The notes under the pieces: generated by a model
What the model saw: the letters and a program-made list of their open reading frames with translations, nothing else
Database searches by the model: none
Told to the model about the DNA's origin: nothing
Assembly: GCF_900111495.1 (NCBI RefSeq)
Contig: NZ_FOIU01000001.1
Coordinates: 620,001 to 684,000, forward strand
Source: Chryseobacterium wanjuense
GTDB lineage: Bacteria > Bacteroidota > Bacteroidia > Flavobacteriales > Weeksellaceae
Length of the DNA: 64,000 nt
Direction: 5' to 3'
Shown here: piece by piece, positions 43,987 through 54,175 of the stretch
Layout: each line of letters opens with the position of its first letter
Position numbering within the stretch: position 1 is the first letter of the stretch
Translations under genes and position numbers: made by a program

Positions 43987-45129
43987 ATGCTGATTACACT
44001 AAAACAGAAGAAACTTAAAGATGGAAGAATAAGTCTGTATATAGAATATTATAAAGGATCAAATACAGATAGTAATGGTAAACGAATTCATATAAGGGAT
44101 TTCGAATACCTGAAAATTTATTTGTATGAAAATCCCAAATCTGCTTCTGAAAAAAAAGCTAATAAAGAAAATGAAAAATTAGCAGAAGATATTTTGGCTA
44201 TAAGAAAAACAGAGTATGTTCAGGGAAAATTTGATATTAAAAATACATCAAAAGGGAAGAGAAGGTTTTTGGAATATTTCGAAGAAAAAACGGAAGAAAA
44301 ATCAAGCTCAGTAAACAATTATGGAAATTGGTATTCTACACTTCACCACTTAAAAAAAATCTTACCGAAAAATTTACTCTTTGAAGAAATTGATCCAACT
44401 GTTATCAAAAGGGTTAAAGATTATTTTGACAAAGACGCTAAGACCAAGAGTGATCTTCCGTTATCGTTGAATTCTAAATATTCTTACTTTAATAAATTCA
44501 AGGCTTGCCTAAGAAGTGCTTTTGATGAAGGGTATCTAACTATTAATTATGCTTCAAAAGTAAAGTCTTTTGAACAGGCGGAAAGCCAAAGAGAATACCT
44601 GACATTTAACGAACTACAATCACTGGCTAAAACTGAATGCAAATATCCGGTTTTAAAAAGGGCTTTTTTGTTTTCTTGCTTGTCGGGTCTAAGATGGTCG
44701 GATATCAACATGCTAATATGGTCGGAAGTTCGTGATGAGGGAGAAATGAGTAGAGTTAATTTTAGGCAGGAAAAAACTGACAGTGTGGAATATCTTTATA
44801 TTTCTGTTCAGGCTCGGGCTCTATTGGGTGAAAGACAGGATCAACAAGATAGGGTTTTTCGAGGGTTAAAATATGGAGTGACCTACAATACTGAGATTGT
44901 TCGCTGGTGTAATCGTGCCGGAATTCCTAAACATATTACCTTTCACAGTGCCAGGCATACGAATGCTGTTCTTTTGTTGGAAAACGGAGCCGACATATAC
45001 ACCGTCTCAAAAAGGCTGGGACACCGTGAAATAAGAACCACAGCAATTTATGCAAAAATAGTGGATCAAAAAATGAAAGAGGCTGCTGAGATAATCCCTG
45101 AATTGATCATAAAGATTGACAATTTTTAA
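43987..45129 (+). CDS. Tyrosine recombinase (integrase)
   Basis: A 380-residue site-specific recombinase of the Bacteroidota mobile-element type. N-terminal arm-binding domain (LITLKQKKLKDGRISLYIEY), SAM-like core-binding domain (about 100-200), then the catalytic domain: Arg in CLSGLRWSDINML, His-x-x-Arg in FHSARHTNAVLLL, His in RLGHREIRTT and nucleophile Tyr in AIYAKIVD. All catalytic residues are present, so it looks active. Location directly behind mnmE points to island insertion at that gene's 3' end. Confidence 0.93.
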   Translation: MLITLKQKKLKDGRISLYIEYYKGSNTDSNGKRIHIRDFEYLKIYLYENPKSASEKKANKENEKLAEDILAIRKTEYVQGKFDIKNTSKGKRRFLEYFEEKTEEKSSSVNNYGNWYSTLHHLKKILPKNLLFEEIDPTVIKRVKDYFDKDAKTKSDLPLSLNSKYSYFNKFKACLRSAFDEGYLTINYASKVKSFEQAESQREYLTFNELQSLAKTECKYPVLKRAFLFSCLSGLRWSDINMLIWSEVRDEGEMSRVNFRQEKTDSVEYLYISVQARALLGERQDQQDRVFRGLKYGVTYNTEIVRWCNRAGIPKHITFHSARHTNAVLLLENGADIYTVSKRLGHREIRTTAIYAKIVDQKMKEAAEIIPELIIKIDNF

Positions 45130-45273
45130 TAAGACGTAAGAGCTTGTGATGTTTATCTTAGTGATATTTATTCGTAAAAATAGGAAAAAGTAGGCCATTA
45201 TATTCCAATTAATGCTCATTTCAATAAGCTTAAATCGTATTGATCAAAATTTGCTTAATAAAAGAACTTTATT

Positions 45274-45564
45274 ATGGAAAATGATAGAATCTTAAGCAAG
45301 CTCAATAGAATCGAAAAGTATATTATTGGTTTAAAAGATATCCTGAATACCGATGAATTGTCAGACTATACGGGATTTAAAAAGTCTTATATCTATAAAT
45401 TGGTTCATCATAACCTTATTCCTTATTCCAAACCTAACGGTAAAAAATTATTCTTTGATCGTAAAAAGATAGATATTTGGTTATTAAGTAATTCCTTTAA
45501 ATCTAGCCAGGAGATTGAAAGAAATGCATTGGATTTTATAGTAAAGCATAACAAAATGAAGTAA
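45274..45564 (+). CDS. Excisionase-like helix-turn-helix protein
   Basis: A 96-residue protein of the HTH_17/MerR-like excisionase group: NTDELSDYTGFKKSYIYKLV, HHNLIPYSKPNGKKLFFDRK and KIDIWLLSN is the standard winged-HTH layout. An N-terminal coil (SKLNRIEKYIIGLKDIL) precedes it. Lying right after the integrase, it is a natural directionality factor. Confidence 0.82.
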   Translation: MENDRILSKLNRIEKYIIGLKDILNTDELSDYTGFKKSYIYKLVHHNLIPYSKPNGKKLFFDRKKIDIWLLSNSFKSSQEIERNALDFIVKHNKMK

Positions 45565-46014
45565 TCATTTTATAAGAAATTACAAAAAGCTTACTAAGAT
45601 TATCCATAATATTTTAAAGCAGTAATCTTTCTTAATTGTAAGAAAATACCACGAAAATGAATGAGTATTTATTCACCCTTCTTCCAATAATAATACATTT
45701 GCGGACTGGATTTGAAAAGCCAAGACGGAAGAAAAGAAGTACAGGAAGCCATCTCCTTTATTATTGGGCAACTATATATTTCAGTGTACCAAATCAAAAA
45801 TATAAAATAGTAAGTGCCAATGATCTGTCAGGTTTAAATTTGTATTTAATAGCAAAACTCATAATTTAAATAAAGATACTATTTTGTACAATTAGGTATA
45901 TAATTACCTAGATTATCTGTTTCGACTACAAAGAAGAGCAGAGACGGAAACCGGATGGAGCGATTACAGGAACTCAATGAAAAAAGAAAAGATCTTCTTG
46001 TTAAAAACCAGAGC
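45565..46014. other. Gap with weak small ORFs
   Basis: A 70-codon ORF at 45657-45869 and a 27-codon ORF at 45957 (MERLQELNEKRKDLL...) have no recognisable family. TAGGTA-N6-TACCTA (45893-45910) next to GTACAAT recalls the repeats in front of the integrase and could be the far element end, but the match is weak. Confidence 0.3.
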
Positions 46015-46047
46015 CAAAAAAGGCTGTCTCAAAAGTGAAACAACCTT
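46015..46047 (-). terminator. Terminator of the T9SS cargo gene
   Basis: Minus-strand AAGGTTGTTTCA/TGAGACAGCCTT stem (wobbles only), 4-nt loop, then seven T. Confidence 0.85.
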
Positions 46048-46074
46048 TATACCTTTACAATGTAAAATTTATAA

Positions 46075-48471
46075 TTAATGTCTTACCATGAGCTGCAGGG
46101 ATTTGTTCTCAAGGCCTGAGCTGATATTTACCATATAACTTCCTTGCGGTAGACCTGCCGTAGAGAATTGAATACTATTTTTACCTTTTTTCAGTTCACT
46201 GGAAATAAGGCTCTTTATCTCTTTTCCATGCCAGTCTGTTATTTTTGCGGTAATTTTCGCATCATTCTTTAAAGTAAAGCTGAGAAAGGCTATATCTGAA
46301 ACAGGATTTGGAGACAGCTTAAGATCATCCGAAAATAATGAGTAGGAATTACCGCTTTGTTTTTCCAGATATTCTTCATTTTGGTCTTCTCTGTTTATGT
46401 CTACCAGAAAATGGCATACACTGCCATACTGCTCTGATGGCTTATCAGATGCGACCTGAGAAACGGCAAAATCATATTCCTGAAGAGTATTGATATTCAT
46501 ATTAACCAGATTGAAATTGACTGTAACAGGTAACGATTCTTTTGCCTGTAGCCGTATGTTTTTTAATATGGCTTTCGATATATTTGTGACGAGGATTTCA
46601 TGCTGGTCATAATTCAGGATCTGTATCCCTTCTCCCTGCTTTCCGCCTTCTATCCATCTCTGCCATATTCTGGGATCGAGTTTTATGGTAACATTGCCAG
46701 CATTTTCAAATGGTATTCCCGAATCTTTTACACGCTCGAAACGGATGTCAAAATGATGTTCATCATTAAAATAATTACCTATGAAGAAGCCGCTTCCACT
46801 GAAAGGATATACACCGCTCAGGTTTACCAGTCTGGTGTTTCGGGTAACGATGTTGTTGTTATTCACTACATTGGGTTCAATAGGTCCAACTTGCTCATTA
46901 TGCATCGGGTCATTGGGATCATCTATTCTTCCCAGAAAACAGATCACATTATCTGCATTGGCTCCATAAATGCTTGGATTTACAGGATGCCACTTTGCAT
47001 CTATAATGTATTCCTCTCCGGGTGCCAAAGCCGGTATCTTAAAACCATAACCCGGAACATATATATTCGAAGGATTAAAGCCCGTATAAGGAATATTCAA
47101 TTCACCTCCTGCCGCAATACCTCCGATGTTTCCTACTCCCACACCTATCCAGGAATCAGGCCAGGTTTCACCCGTTGACCCCATTGTCCAGTAAAGTCTT
47201 GCATAACTAGGGGATGAGGTATGACAGCTCTGGTTGTGTACTCTGAATCTCATAACATTGGAGCCCGGACCCGAATATCCCGGATTTTCATGGATAAGGT
47301 TTAGCCCGGAATTAGTTACTCTATTCCATATATCGGGACTTTGGTAGATATTAATCCATGTGTTTGCGCTAGGGTTTGGTTCCAGACCTGTATCCACAGG
47401 GCTGTCATATGATGCCAGATCTTGCTTGTGGTTGACAGTAAAATAATTTTCATTATCCACCTGCTCGGGGAGAGCCCTTACATGGTAACGGCCGATAGCC
47501 GGAAGTGTTACAACCTCAGTAGCTGTTAAATTCACAATATCAACCGAAGCCAATTTATACGGAGGAAATTCTCCCGAAGTAGTATAGAACTTTCCATCGA
47601 TCGCTTTTTCAATATGTGAGTCAAGGTATTGTTGAGAGCCCGGAATATAGGATATGCTGCCAGAAGCCATGTTTATGACTGCAAGACCGCGTTTCAGCGC
47701 AACATTATTATTTTGTGAAACGAGCAGCCTATTACTGTCAATAAATTCAAGCCCCCTTACATTCTGTACCCCAAATGATGAGGGTACAGACCATGTGCTG
47801 ATGTATCCGCCCTGGTTGTTCAGATTATACACCTTAAAGCCTGCATAAGTAGCCAGAGCCAGCTTCATATTTCCGGAAACCGGATCTTCATAAAGATCTG
47901 CTTCATCAGAAATATCATTGATATTACTAATAATTGTTGCTTCATAGGTGATACCGGTATTTGAAATTCTAAATCTTCTGCTTTCGCCTGCCGTTGCAAA
48001 AAGAAAACGTGTATTATCGGCTTTTAACTTAGAAATGGCTATTGATCCCATTAATGTATTCATGGATCCCAGGTTAACCATATAATAGCCGGGAACATAG
48101 TTCACAGATCCGTTGGAAACCTCAATCATGCTGTAATATAATGATGTTGTTCCGCCAACCGGTGCGGGAGGAATTCCGATAAGGTAAAACCTGTTACAGC
48201 TTCCCGGCACTCTGATGATTCCCATTTCCTGTGCAAATGAGGTATTTTGATTGATTCCTCCTCCTGTCCTGTTGAAAAGAAGATTATTGTTCTCATCATA
48301 AAATCCGTTTACAGACCACAGGTCACCGGTGTTGATGCCTAATGAATTGATAATTGTGGGTGAGGTCCCAGAAAAATCTATTAAAGAATTACCTACCGTC
48401 CATTTGGGCATCTGTGCGCTGAATATACAGGCACAAAGAGCCAAAGATAATAGCAGAATTTTTGTTTTCAT
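46075..48471 (-). CDS. Secreted protein with type IX secretion C-terminal sorting domain
   Basis: A 798-residue cargo of the type IX system. Signal peptide ending CIFSAQ. The first ~330 residues contain repeated beta blades (GLEFIDSNRLLVSQNNN, DGKFYTTSGEFPPYKLASVD) suggesting a propeller. The middle ~300 residues are beta-rich and not recognised (VHNQSCHTSSPSYARLYWTM). The last ~75 residues are a type A sorting domain: LKLSPNPVSDIAFLSFTL, DWHGKEIKS, GLPQGSYMVNISSG, ending LMVRH. It is therefore exported across the outer membrane and attached or released. Function unknown. Confidence 0.85.
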   Translation of the reverse strand: MKTKILLLSLALCACIFSAQMPKWTVGNSLIDFSGTSPTIINSLGINTGDLWSVNGFYDENNNLLFNRTGGGINQNTSFAQEMGIIRVPGSCNRFYLIGIPPAPVGGTTSLYYSMIEVSNGSVNYVPGYYMVNLGSMNTLMGSIAISKLKADNTRFLFATAGESRRFRISNTGITYEATIISNINDISDEADLYEDPVSGNMKLALATYAGFKVYNLNNQGGYISTWSVPSSFGVQNVRGLEFIDSNRLLVSQNNNVALKRGLAVINMASGSISYIPGSQQYLDSHIEKAIDGKFYTTSGEFPPYKLASVDIVNLTATEVVTLPAIGRYHVRALPEQVDNENYFTVNHKQDLASYDSPVDTGLEPNPSANTWINIYQSPDIWNRVTNSGLNLIHENPGYSGPGSNVMRFRVHNQSCHTSSPSYARLYWTMGSTGETWPDSWIGVGVGNIGGIAAGGELNIPYTGFNPSNIYVPGYGFKIPALAPGEEYIIDAKWHPVNPSIYGANADNVICFLGRIDDPNDPMHNEQVGPIEPNVVNNNNIVTRNTRLVNLSGVYPFSGSGFFIGNYFNDEHHFDIRFERVKDSGIPFENAGNVTIKLDPRIWQRWIEGGKQGEGIQILNYDQHEILVTNISKAILKNIRLQAKESLPVTVNFNLVNMNINTLQEYDFAVSQVASDKPSEQYGSVCHFLVDINREDQNEEYLEKQSGNSYSLFSDDLKLSPNPVSDIAFLSFTLKNDAKITAKITDWHGKEIKSLISSELKKGKNSIQFSTAGLPQGSYMVNISSGLENKSLQLMVRH

Positions 48472-49879
48472 GGTAATATTGTTTTAGTGAATTAAGCTAT
48501 TAATATACTCAAGAAGCACAAGCCATGATACTAAAAATGATTATATGGGATGATATTGCCTGTAAGTGTAGACACTTGCTTTGTAAGTGTATTTATAAAT
48601 ATAAAATGATCAGATGATAAAATGAAAGTTGCAATTAAAACATTTTTAATTTTGGATTAACTGAAGGTTAAATATTATGTTTATTACAAAGGATAGGTAA
48701 AAAGAAATATCAAAAGAATTTAAACAAGACGCATGAGATTTTATTGTCTTCTATCACCGGTACCAGTGATTTTTTGGTTTTACCCACTAGTGGTGTTTTT
48801 TGATAGCCTGTAAAGGAATTAACTTTGAGAAAACTAATAACTAATTATTCCTAAGAGGCCGTTCTTGATAATGGTTATTTTGTAATTATTGTCAGATACG
48901 GAGTCCTTTTGGTAATAAATATTTAAAATAGTTTTTGCCAAAAAGAAATCCTTATTGATTACATAGCTAAATTACATTTAACCAGAGAATGGTATTCAAG
49001 ACTTTTCAGAATCCAACCCCAACCCATAGCATAAGGGATTGGGGTTTATTTAACTAAGTTTGTTTTATTTTAACAAGTAGTTTCCTGTTATAATAAATTT
49101 TTTTTTGTAGCAAACCCGTTGTTGGAAATAATAACTTTTCACAGCCCTAATGAAATCTTCGAAATTTTAGAAGGACAAAATATTTCCTAGAAATCCTATT
49201 TCATATCCAGTAGATCGAATAATTTAGTCTTATTCCTATTCCTATTGTTGGGGGCATAAGATCGATGTTAATCTGGAAATAGACGAGGTCAAAAAAATTC
49301 CATCATGTTTCTTACTTTCGATCTTACATTCATATACTTTGTATTTCAGGCATATAAAAAGTACTATTATTACTTTTCAGTGATTATTCTGCTTAACCTG
49401 ATTACAATTTGCTGTATCAAATATAAGGGGCTAATAGAGAAATAATCGGTCAAGTAAGTCAGAGTCAGGATTGTGGCTTAGAATATCTTCAGGTAAAAGT
49501 TCTGGTTTGTCTGTAAAACAGTATTTTATTTGAATAGATTATTAGGACTGAATTATAACTAGAAAAGATAAAGCTTCTCAGAAGAGAAGCTTATTGATAA
49601 GGTTGTAAACTAACTGATCGTTAACCTTTTATAAAGATAGTGAATTTTTTATATATAAAAATTGCCTCTCAGGGGCGAGAGGCAAAAAGATCTATTACCA
49701 CTAAGCGAAGCGGTAGGGTAAATTTATAAAAAACATTAATTGTATGCAAGTAATTTGTGAATAATTTTAGTTATACTCCTTTGTATAATGAAATATTCAC
49801 TAAATGCTGATGAATTTGCTTTAATTGATATCTTCAGCTTATAGTAAGATTGAAGTTATATTTATCTTATAAAGCAATT
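48472..49879. other. 1.4-kb gap with hairpins and no clear gene
   Basis: Two terminator-like plus-strand hairpins stand back to back: ATCAC-N8-GTGAT plus six T (48754-48777) and CCACTAGTGG plus a T-run (48784-48802). AAGCTTCTC/GAGAAGCTT (49571-49592) and TTGCCTCTC/GAGAGGCAA (49662-49685) follow; the latter has a minus-strand T-run and may end the dnaE2 transcript. A 46-codon ORF at 49306 (hydrophobic, MFLTFDLTFIYFVFQAYKK) is unsupported. The region looks like eroded sequence. Confidence 0.45.
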
Positions 49880-52800
49880 TTAACTTTTTGTTTGAGTGCC
49901 GAACATCTGACGGGGTAGTCCTATTTCATGCGCCTGAGGATAAGGTTCCCTGAAGGTCATACTCACATCCTCCTTGATGTGGCGGTGGATATCGTATTGT
50001 TTATCTTTATCATAAGCATACCGGGGATCGGGAATCATCGGCATTTTGGCCATTTTATGGATGGTAATGGAAGGGAAATGAAAGTCAACTTCCACGGTTC
50101 CCAATAGCAAATAACAGCCGCCGCCCTGAAAATCATATTTTTTCAGGCTGTCCGGAAAATGTGCCGTATCGAAGTAATGACCATTTACATCGATCCAGGT
50201 TCCGAAATACATGGTTCCTTTTTTTGTGGGAACGTGTTTCCTGGCAATAAGATAGGCCAACATTTTTACCTGTTTCTTATGATACTGTAAAAGGTCTTTT
50301 ACAAAAACAGAGCCTCGGTACTTGGTTTGCAGCAGATCAAAAGGAGTGCATGAAACAGGAAATCCGATGAGTTCGATTTCATCAAAAGCATCTTCAAAGT
50401 TTTCTCGTTTTAACCGGGGTAATCGATGCTGAGGAACAGCTTCCTCAAATAATAACATGCCCCTGTTTTCAGGTTTAAAATTCACCAGCAATATACGGGC
50501 TTCAACAAGCAGTTCGTTTTTAGGTTTCCCGGTAAAGCGGAATGCTCCGACGAATATCAAGGTTTGTACAGTCTCAATACCGATGGGAATACGCCTTATG
50601 AAATCTTCCAACGATGTATAATTGCCGTTTCTTTCACGTTCTTCAACAATAGTATTGGTTATTCTTGTTTCCAGGCCTTCCAAAAGCATAAGTCCTAAAT
50701 AGATACTTTTCCCTTTCAATATGGTTTGAAACTCACTTGTATTAACACAAGGAACCTGAATATTTCCACCTGACATTTTTGCCTCATGGATATAAACTTC
50801 AGTACGGTAAAAACCTCCTTGATTATTAATCACGGAAACCATGAATTCCAACGGATAATATACTTTCAGATAGAGGCTCTGATAGCTTTCCACAGCATAG
50901 GATGCCGAATGCGCCTTACAGAAAGAATATCCCGCAAAAGATTCAATCTGCCGGTATGCTTCGGCGGTCAACTCCTGCGAATGCCCTTTATCTCTACAGG
51001 AATTAAAAAAATTGGCTTTTACTTCCTGAAGCTTTTTAATGGAGCGGCCTTTGCCACTCATTGCCCTTCGTAGGATATCCCCATCCGCTAAAGAAAGTCC
51101 TCCAAAGTACTGGGCAATTTTAATCACATCTTCCTGATACACCATAATTCCGTAGGTTTCCTTCAAATGCTCTTGAAACACCGAATGAAAATATTCAAAT
51201 TGGTCAGGATGGTTGTGCCTGAAGATGTATTCCCGCATCATACCGCTTTGTGCCACACCGGGCCGGATAATGGAAGAAGCAGCTACAAGGGTGCGGTAAT
51301 CACTGCATTTTAATCTTCTTAAGAGTCCCCGCATGGCCGGAGATTCTATATAGAAACACCCGATGGTTTTCCCTACGGCCAGATATTCATTGGCTTTTTC
51401 CTCATCCTTGGATAGGGTTGTATCGCGAATATCAACGTTAATGCCTCTGGTTTTCTTGATAAGATTGACTGTATCGTTGATCGTTCCCAAACCTCTTTGG
51501 GAAAGAATATCAAATTTCTCAAGCCCGATATCTTCCGCTACGTTCATATCAAACTGAACGATAGGGAATCCTTTAGGCGGTATTTCCAAAGCGGAATAGT
51601 TCGTAATGGGGTCTTCTGAAATCAGAATTCCACAGGCATGCATGCTCCTTTGGTTAGGAAAGCTTTCCAATAACTTAACGTACTTATGAATGGTTTGGAT
51701 CACTGAATTGGACTCATGGGTTTCCATGGGTTTTTTCGTCAATTCGTCGAGTTCCTCTTTAGGTAGCCCAAAAGCTTTTCCTACTTCTCTGAACCTGGAT
51801 TTGTGCTTGAACTCTACATTAGTTCCACAAAAAGCCACATGGTCTTTCCCATATCTTTTAAAGATATATTCCAGAATGGTATCCCTGTTCTGCCAGCTCC
51901 AGTCGATATCGAAATCCGGCGGGGTCATCCGGTTAAGGTTTAAGAACCGTTCAAAATAAAGATCCAGTTCCAACGGGCAGATATCGGTAATGCCTAGGCA
52001 GTAGCTGACAATTGAATTGGCCCCGCTTCCACGCCCCACATGCATAAACCCCAGGCTGTTGCTATACCTTACAATATCCCATGTAATCAAGAAATAGGAA
52101 CAAAAGTTAAGCTCGTTGATGACTGCCAGTTCCTTCTCAATCCTTTTTCCTGCAATTTTATGATCCGTTCCGTAGCGTCTTTTTAAGCCTATATATGCCA
52201 ATCTTGTCAATAGCTTTAAGTCAGATTCTTTTGACTGGGTATAACATTGTTTATTCCTGACCTTTTTAAATTCAAAATCAAAGCTGCAGGCTTCTAAGAT
52301 TTTTTTTGTATTTTCTATAATCCTTGGATACTGCCGGAAAGCTTCCAGGATGGTGTTTTCAGATGTAAAATATTCTGATGGACGGGCTATATCCTGGTCG
52401 CTTAATTTTGATAACAATATATTTTTATCAATCGCCCTTAAAATCCGATGAAGGCTGTACTCTTTTTTTGTGCTGAAAGAAACGGGGTGGAGGATCACCA
52501 TTTTTGGAATCAGCAGGGCAAGCTCAGGACGAATTAAAAGGGTAAGCTCGTCTTCACGAATCCCTATCAATTCATTTGCTTTTAAGATGGAAGGAATTTG
52601 ATCCAAGGGATAGACTACAAATATATCCTTGAATTCTGGTGCAGTTTGAGAAAGTTCCCGGCCATGGCAATGGTAATCCGTCAGCATGACATTGACTTCG
52701 CCGATTCCCGAAAATTCTTTGGCAATAGCGATATAAAGAAGCCGATCCTCTTTTCGTATTTCGACTCCTGCGATAGGTTTGATATGGTAGTTTTCACATT

Positions 52801-52948
52801 CTTTCTTAAAATCATAGATTGCGGTAACGGTATTAATATCTGTCAGAACCAAAGTTTTAATATCCTGTTCATATGCCTGTTTTACCAGCTGTTCAACGGA
52901 TAAGGTCCCGTACCTGAGACTGTGAAAAGAATGACAATTGAGAAACAT
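49880..52948 (-). CDS. dnaE2: Error-prone DNA polymerase III alpha subunit (DnaE2-like)
   Basis: A 1022-residue C-family polymerase. I start at ATG 52948 (MFLNCHSFHSLRYGTLSVEQ), 16 bp behind dinB; the frame is open to 52981. PHP domain at the N-terminus (VLTDINTVTAIYDFKKECEN), palm with VGRGSGANSIVSYCLGITDI and the catalytic Asp-x-Asp in PPDFDIDWSWQ, fingers (SGKGRSIKKLQEVKANFFNS), HhH segment and OB domain. It is shorter than replicative DnaE1, as expected. With DinB and the LexA-like repressor it forms an inducible mutagenesis cassette analogous to ImuB-DnaE2. Confidence 0.9.
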   Translation of the reverse strand: MFLNCHSFHSLRYGTLSVEQLVKQAYEQDIKTLVLTDINTVTAIYDFKKECENYHIKPIAGVEIRKEDRLLYIAIAKEFSGIGEVNVMLTDYHCHGRELSQTAPEFKDIFVVYPLDQIPSILKANELIGIREDELTLLIRPELALLIPKMVILHPVSFSTKKEYSLHRILRAIDKNILLSKLSDQDIARPSEYFTSENTILEAFRQYPRIIENTKKILEACSFDFEFKKVRNKQCYTQSKESDLKLLTRLAYIGLKRRYGTDHKIAGKRIEKELAVINELNFCSYFLITWDIVRYSNSLGFMHVGRGSGANSIVSYCLGITDICPLELDLYFERFLNLNRMTPPDFDIDWSWQNRDTILEYIFKRYGKDHVAFCGTNVEFKHKSRFREVGKAFGLPKEELDELTKKPMETHESNSVIQTIHKYVKLLESFPNQRSMHACGILISEDPITNYSALEIPPKGFPIVQFDMNVAEDIGLEKFDILSQRGLGTINDTVNLIKKTRGINVDIRDTTLSKDEEKANEYLAVGKTIGCFYIESPAMRGLLRRLKCSDYRTLVAASSIIRPGVAQSGMMREYIFRHNHPDQFEYFHSVFQEHLKETYGIMVYQEDVIKIAQYFGGLSLADGDILRRAMSGKGRSIKKLQEVKANFFNSCRDKGHSQELTAEAYRQIESFAGYSFCKAHSASYAVESYQSLYLKVYYPLEFMVSVINNQGGFYRTEVYIHEAKMSGGNIQVPCVNTSEFQTILKGKSIYLGLMLLEGLETRITNTIVEERERNGNYTSLEDFIRRIPIGIETVQTLIFVGAFRFTGKPKNELLVEARILLVNFKPENRGMLLFEEAVPQHRLPRLKRENFEDAFDEIELIGFPVSCTPFDLLQTKYRGSVFVKDLLQYHKKQVKMLAYLIARKHVPTKKGTMYFGTWIDVNGHYFDTAHFPDSLKKYDFQGGGCYLLLGTVEVDFHFPSITIHKMAKMPMIPDPRYAYDKDKQYDIHRHIKEDVSMTFREPYPQAHEIGLPRQMFGTQTKS

Positions 52949-52964
52949 AGTAAAGATGTTAAAG

Positions 52965-54113
52965 TTATTTTCCGAAATCAAAACCAGATGCCTTGCCCAC
53001 AGCCCCCGTTCCGAATCGATTTTTAAGATAATCCATGGTCTGGTAGAGCCTCATCTGCTCTTCGGTATCTTCAAAAAGATTCATCTGATGGCTGCCGTGG
53101 ACCAAGCCTGTAAAGCGCAAGCCGACCAGCCGGAGCCTCATCCGTCTTGTATACACCTTGTTGAAAAGCTCCAGCGCCACTCTCGAAAGCGTATGATCAG
53201 CAGCAGTATAGGCTACTTTACATTGCTTGGTCTCCGTATCGAAATTGGCATAACGGATTTTAATGATAACTGTAGAGGTCAGCCATTTTTCCTGCCTCAA
53301 TTGATAGGCCAATTGTTCTGCCATCCCGGATATGAGTCTTTTGAGCTCAATAATATCCATCGTATTATTTGAAAAAGTCCTTTCGGTTGAGATGGATTTT
53401 CTTTCAGAATAGGGGATAACCGGATTTTCATCAATGCCGTTGGCTTTTTTCCAAAGCTCTTTCCCGTTAACCCCAATCATTTGCTGAAGTACCAGCACCG
53501 GCATCTCGGATAAGGTGTGGATGGTACGGATACCGATTCTTGAAAGAAGCTGGAAAGTCTTGTCTCCTACCATCGGAATTTTTTTAATGGACAAGGGATT
53601 TAAGAAGGGTTTTACCTCCATGTCCTTAATTTCAAGCCTTCCTACAGGCTTTGACTCTCCCGTCCCGATTTTTGAGACTGTTTTATTCGTCGATAAGGCA
53701 AAGCTGATAGGAAGTCCTGTCTCTTTGGTAACGGCTGATGCAATTTCCTGTGTCCACTGATAACATCCGAAGAACTTATCCATTCCGGAAAGATCAAGGT
53801 AAAATTCATCTACACTTGCCTTTTCCATGACCGGAACCTTTTCCCGGATAATTTCAGTAACGGTATGTGATAAATTGGAATACAGTTCATAATCCCCGCG
53901 AATTATCCTGGCATCAGGGCAAAGCCTCTGAGCCATGCGTATCGGCATTGCGGAACGGACTCCGAATTTCCTTGCCTCATACGAGCAAGAAGCTACCACT
54001 CCCCGGTCTCCGCCTCCTATAATCAGAGGGATACCTTGAAGCTGGGAGTTATTACGCCTCTCACAGGATACAAAAAATGTATCCAGGTCCATATGTACAA
54101 TCGCTCGGTTCAC
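52965..54113 (-). CDS. dinB: Y-family DNA polymerase (DinB/Pol IV-like)
   Basis: A 382-residue lesion-bypass polymerase. Catalytic acids: Asp in IVHMDLDTFFVSCERR and the SVDEFYLDLSG motif; YEARKFGVRSAMPIRMAQRL is the fingers signature. Little-finger domain in the last 130 residues. The start is GTG (54113), consistent with MDLDTFF position 8-14. First gene of the dinB-dnaE2 unit, divergent from the LexA-like gene with 61 bp between starts. A minus-strand -7-like TAATTTTA lies just upstream. Confidence 0.92.
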   Translation of the reverse strand: MNRAIVHMDLDTFFVSCERRNNSQLQGIPLIIGGGDRGVVASCSYEARKFGVRSAMPIRMAQRLCPDARIIRGDYELYSNLSHTVTEIIREKVPVMEKASVDEFYLDLSGMDKFFGCYQWTQEIASAVTKETGLPISFALSTNKTVSKIGTGESKPVGRLEIKDMEVKPFLNPLSIKKIPMVGDKTFQLLSRIGIRTIHTLSEMPVLVLQQMIGVNGKELWKKANGIDENPVIPYSERKSISTERTFSNNTMDIIELKRLISGMAEQLAYQLRQEKWLTSTVIIKIRYANFDTETKQCKVAYTAADHTLSRVALELFNKVYTRRMRLRLVGLRFTGLVHGSHQMNLFEDTEEQMRLYQTMDYLKNRFGTGAVGKASGFDFGK

Positions 54114-54148
54114 GGTGTAAAATTAGATACTATTTGGATCAAATTGTT

Positions 54149-54175
54149 TATATTTGTTGGTATAAATTATACCAA
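54149..54175 (+). promoter_or_regulatory. -7 box plus perfect operator palindrome of the LexA-like gene
   Basis: TATATTTG (54149-54156) is directly followed by TTGGTATAAATTATACCAA (54157-54175), a perfect 9+1+9 palindrome whose last base is the A of the start codon. It covers the predicted transcription start, so binding would block the repressor gene; the divergent dinB start is 44 bp away. Confidence 0.75.

Noticed and set aside
45657..45869. 70-codon ORF behind the excisionase-like gene
   Set aside because: No family likeness, poor promoter, composition not clearly coding; kept only as a note.
45893..45910. Right attachment site of a small integrase element
   Set aside because: TAGGTA-N6-TACCTA only loosely resembles the GTACACCT repeats and carries no copy of the mnmE end.
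49306..49446. 46-codon hydrophobic ORF in the 1.4-kb gap
   Set aside because: Hydrophobicity follows from AT-rich codons; no start signal or relatives visible.
54157..54175. Same operator as the palindrome at 21876-21896
   Set aside because: Half-sites share TGGTATA, but the spacing differs (3 versus 7 bp) and the latter is followed by a T-run, fitting a terminator.
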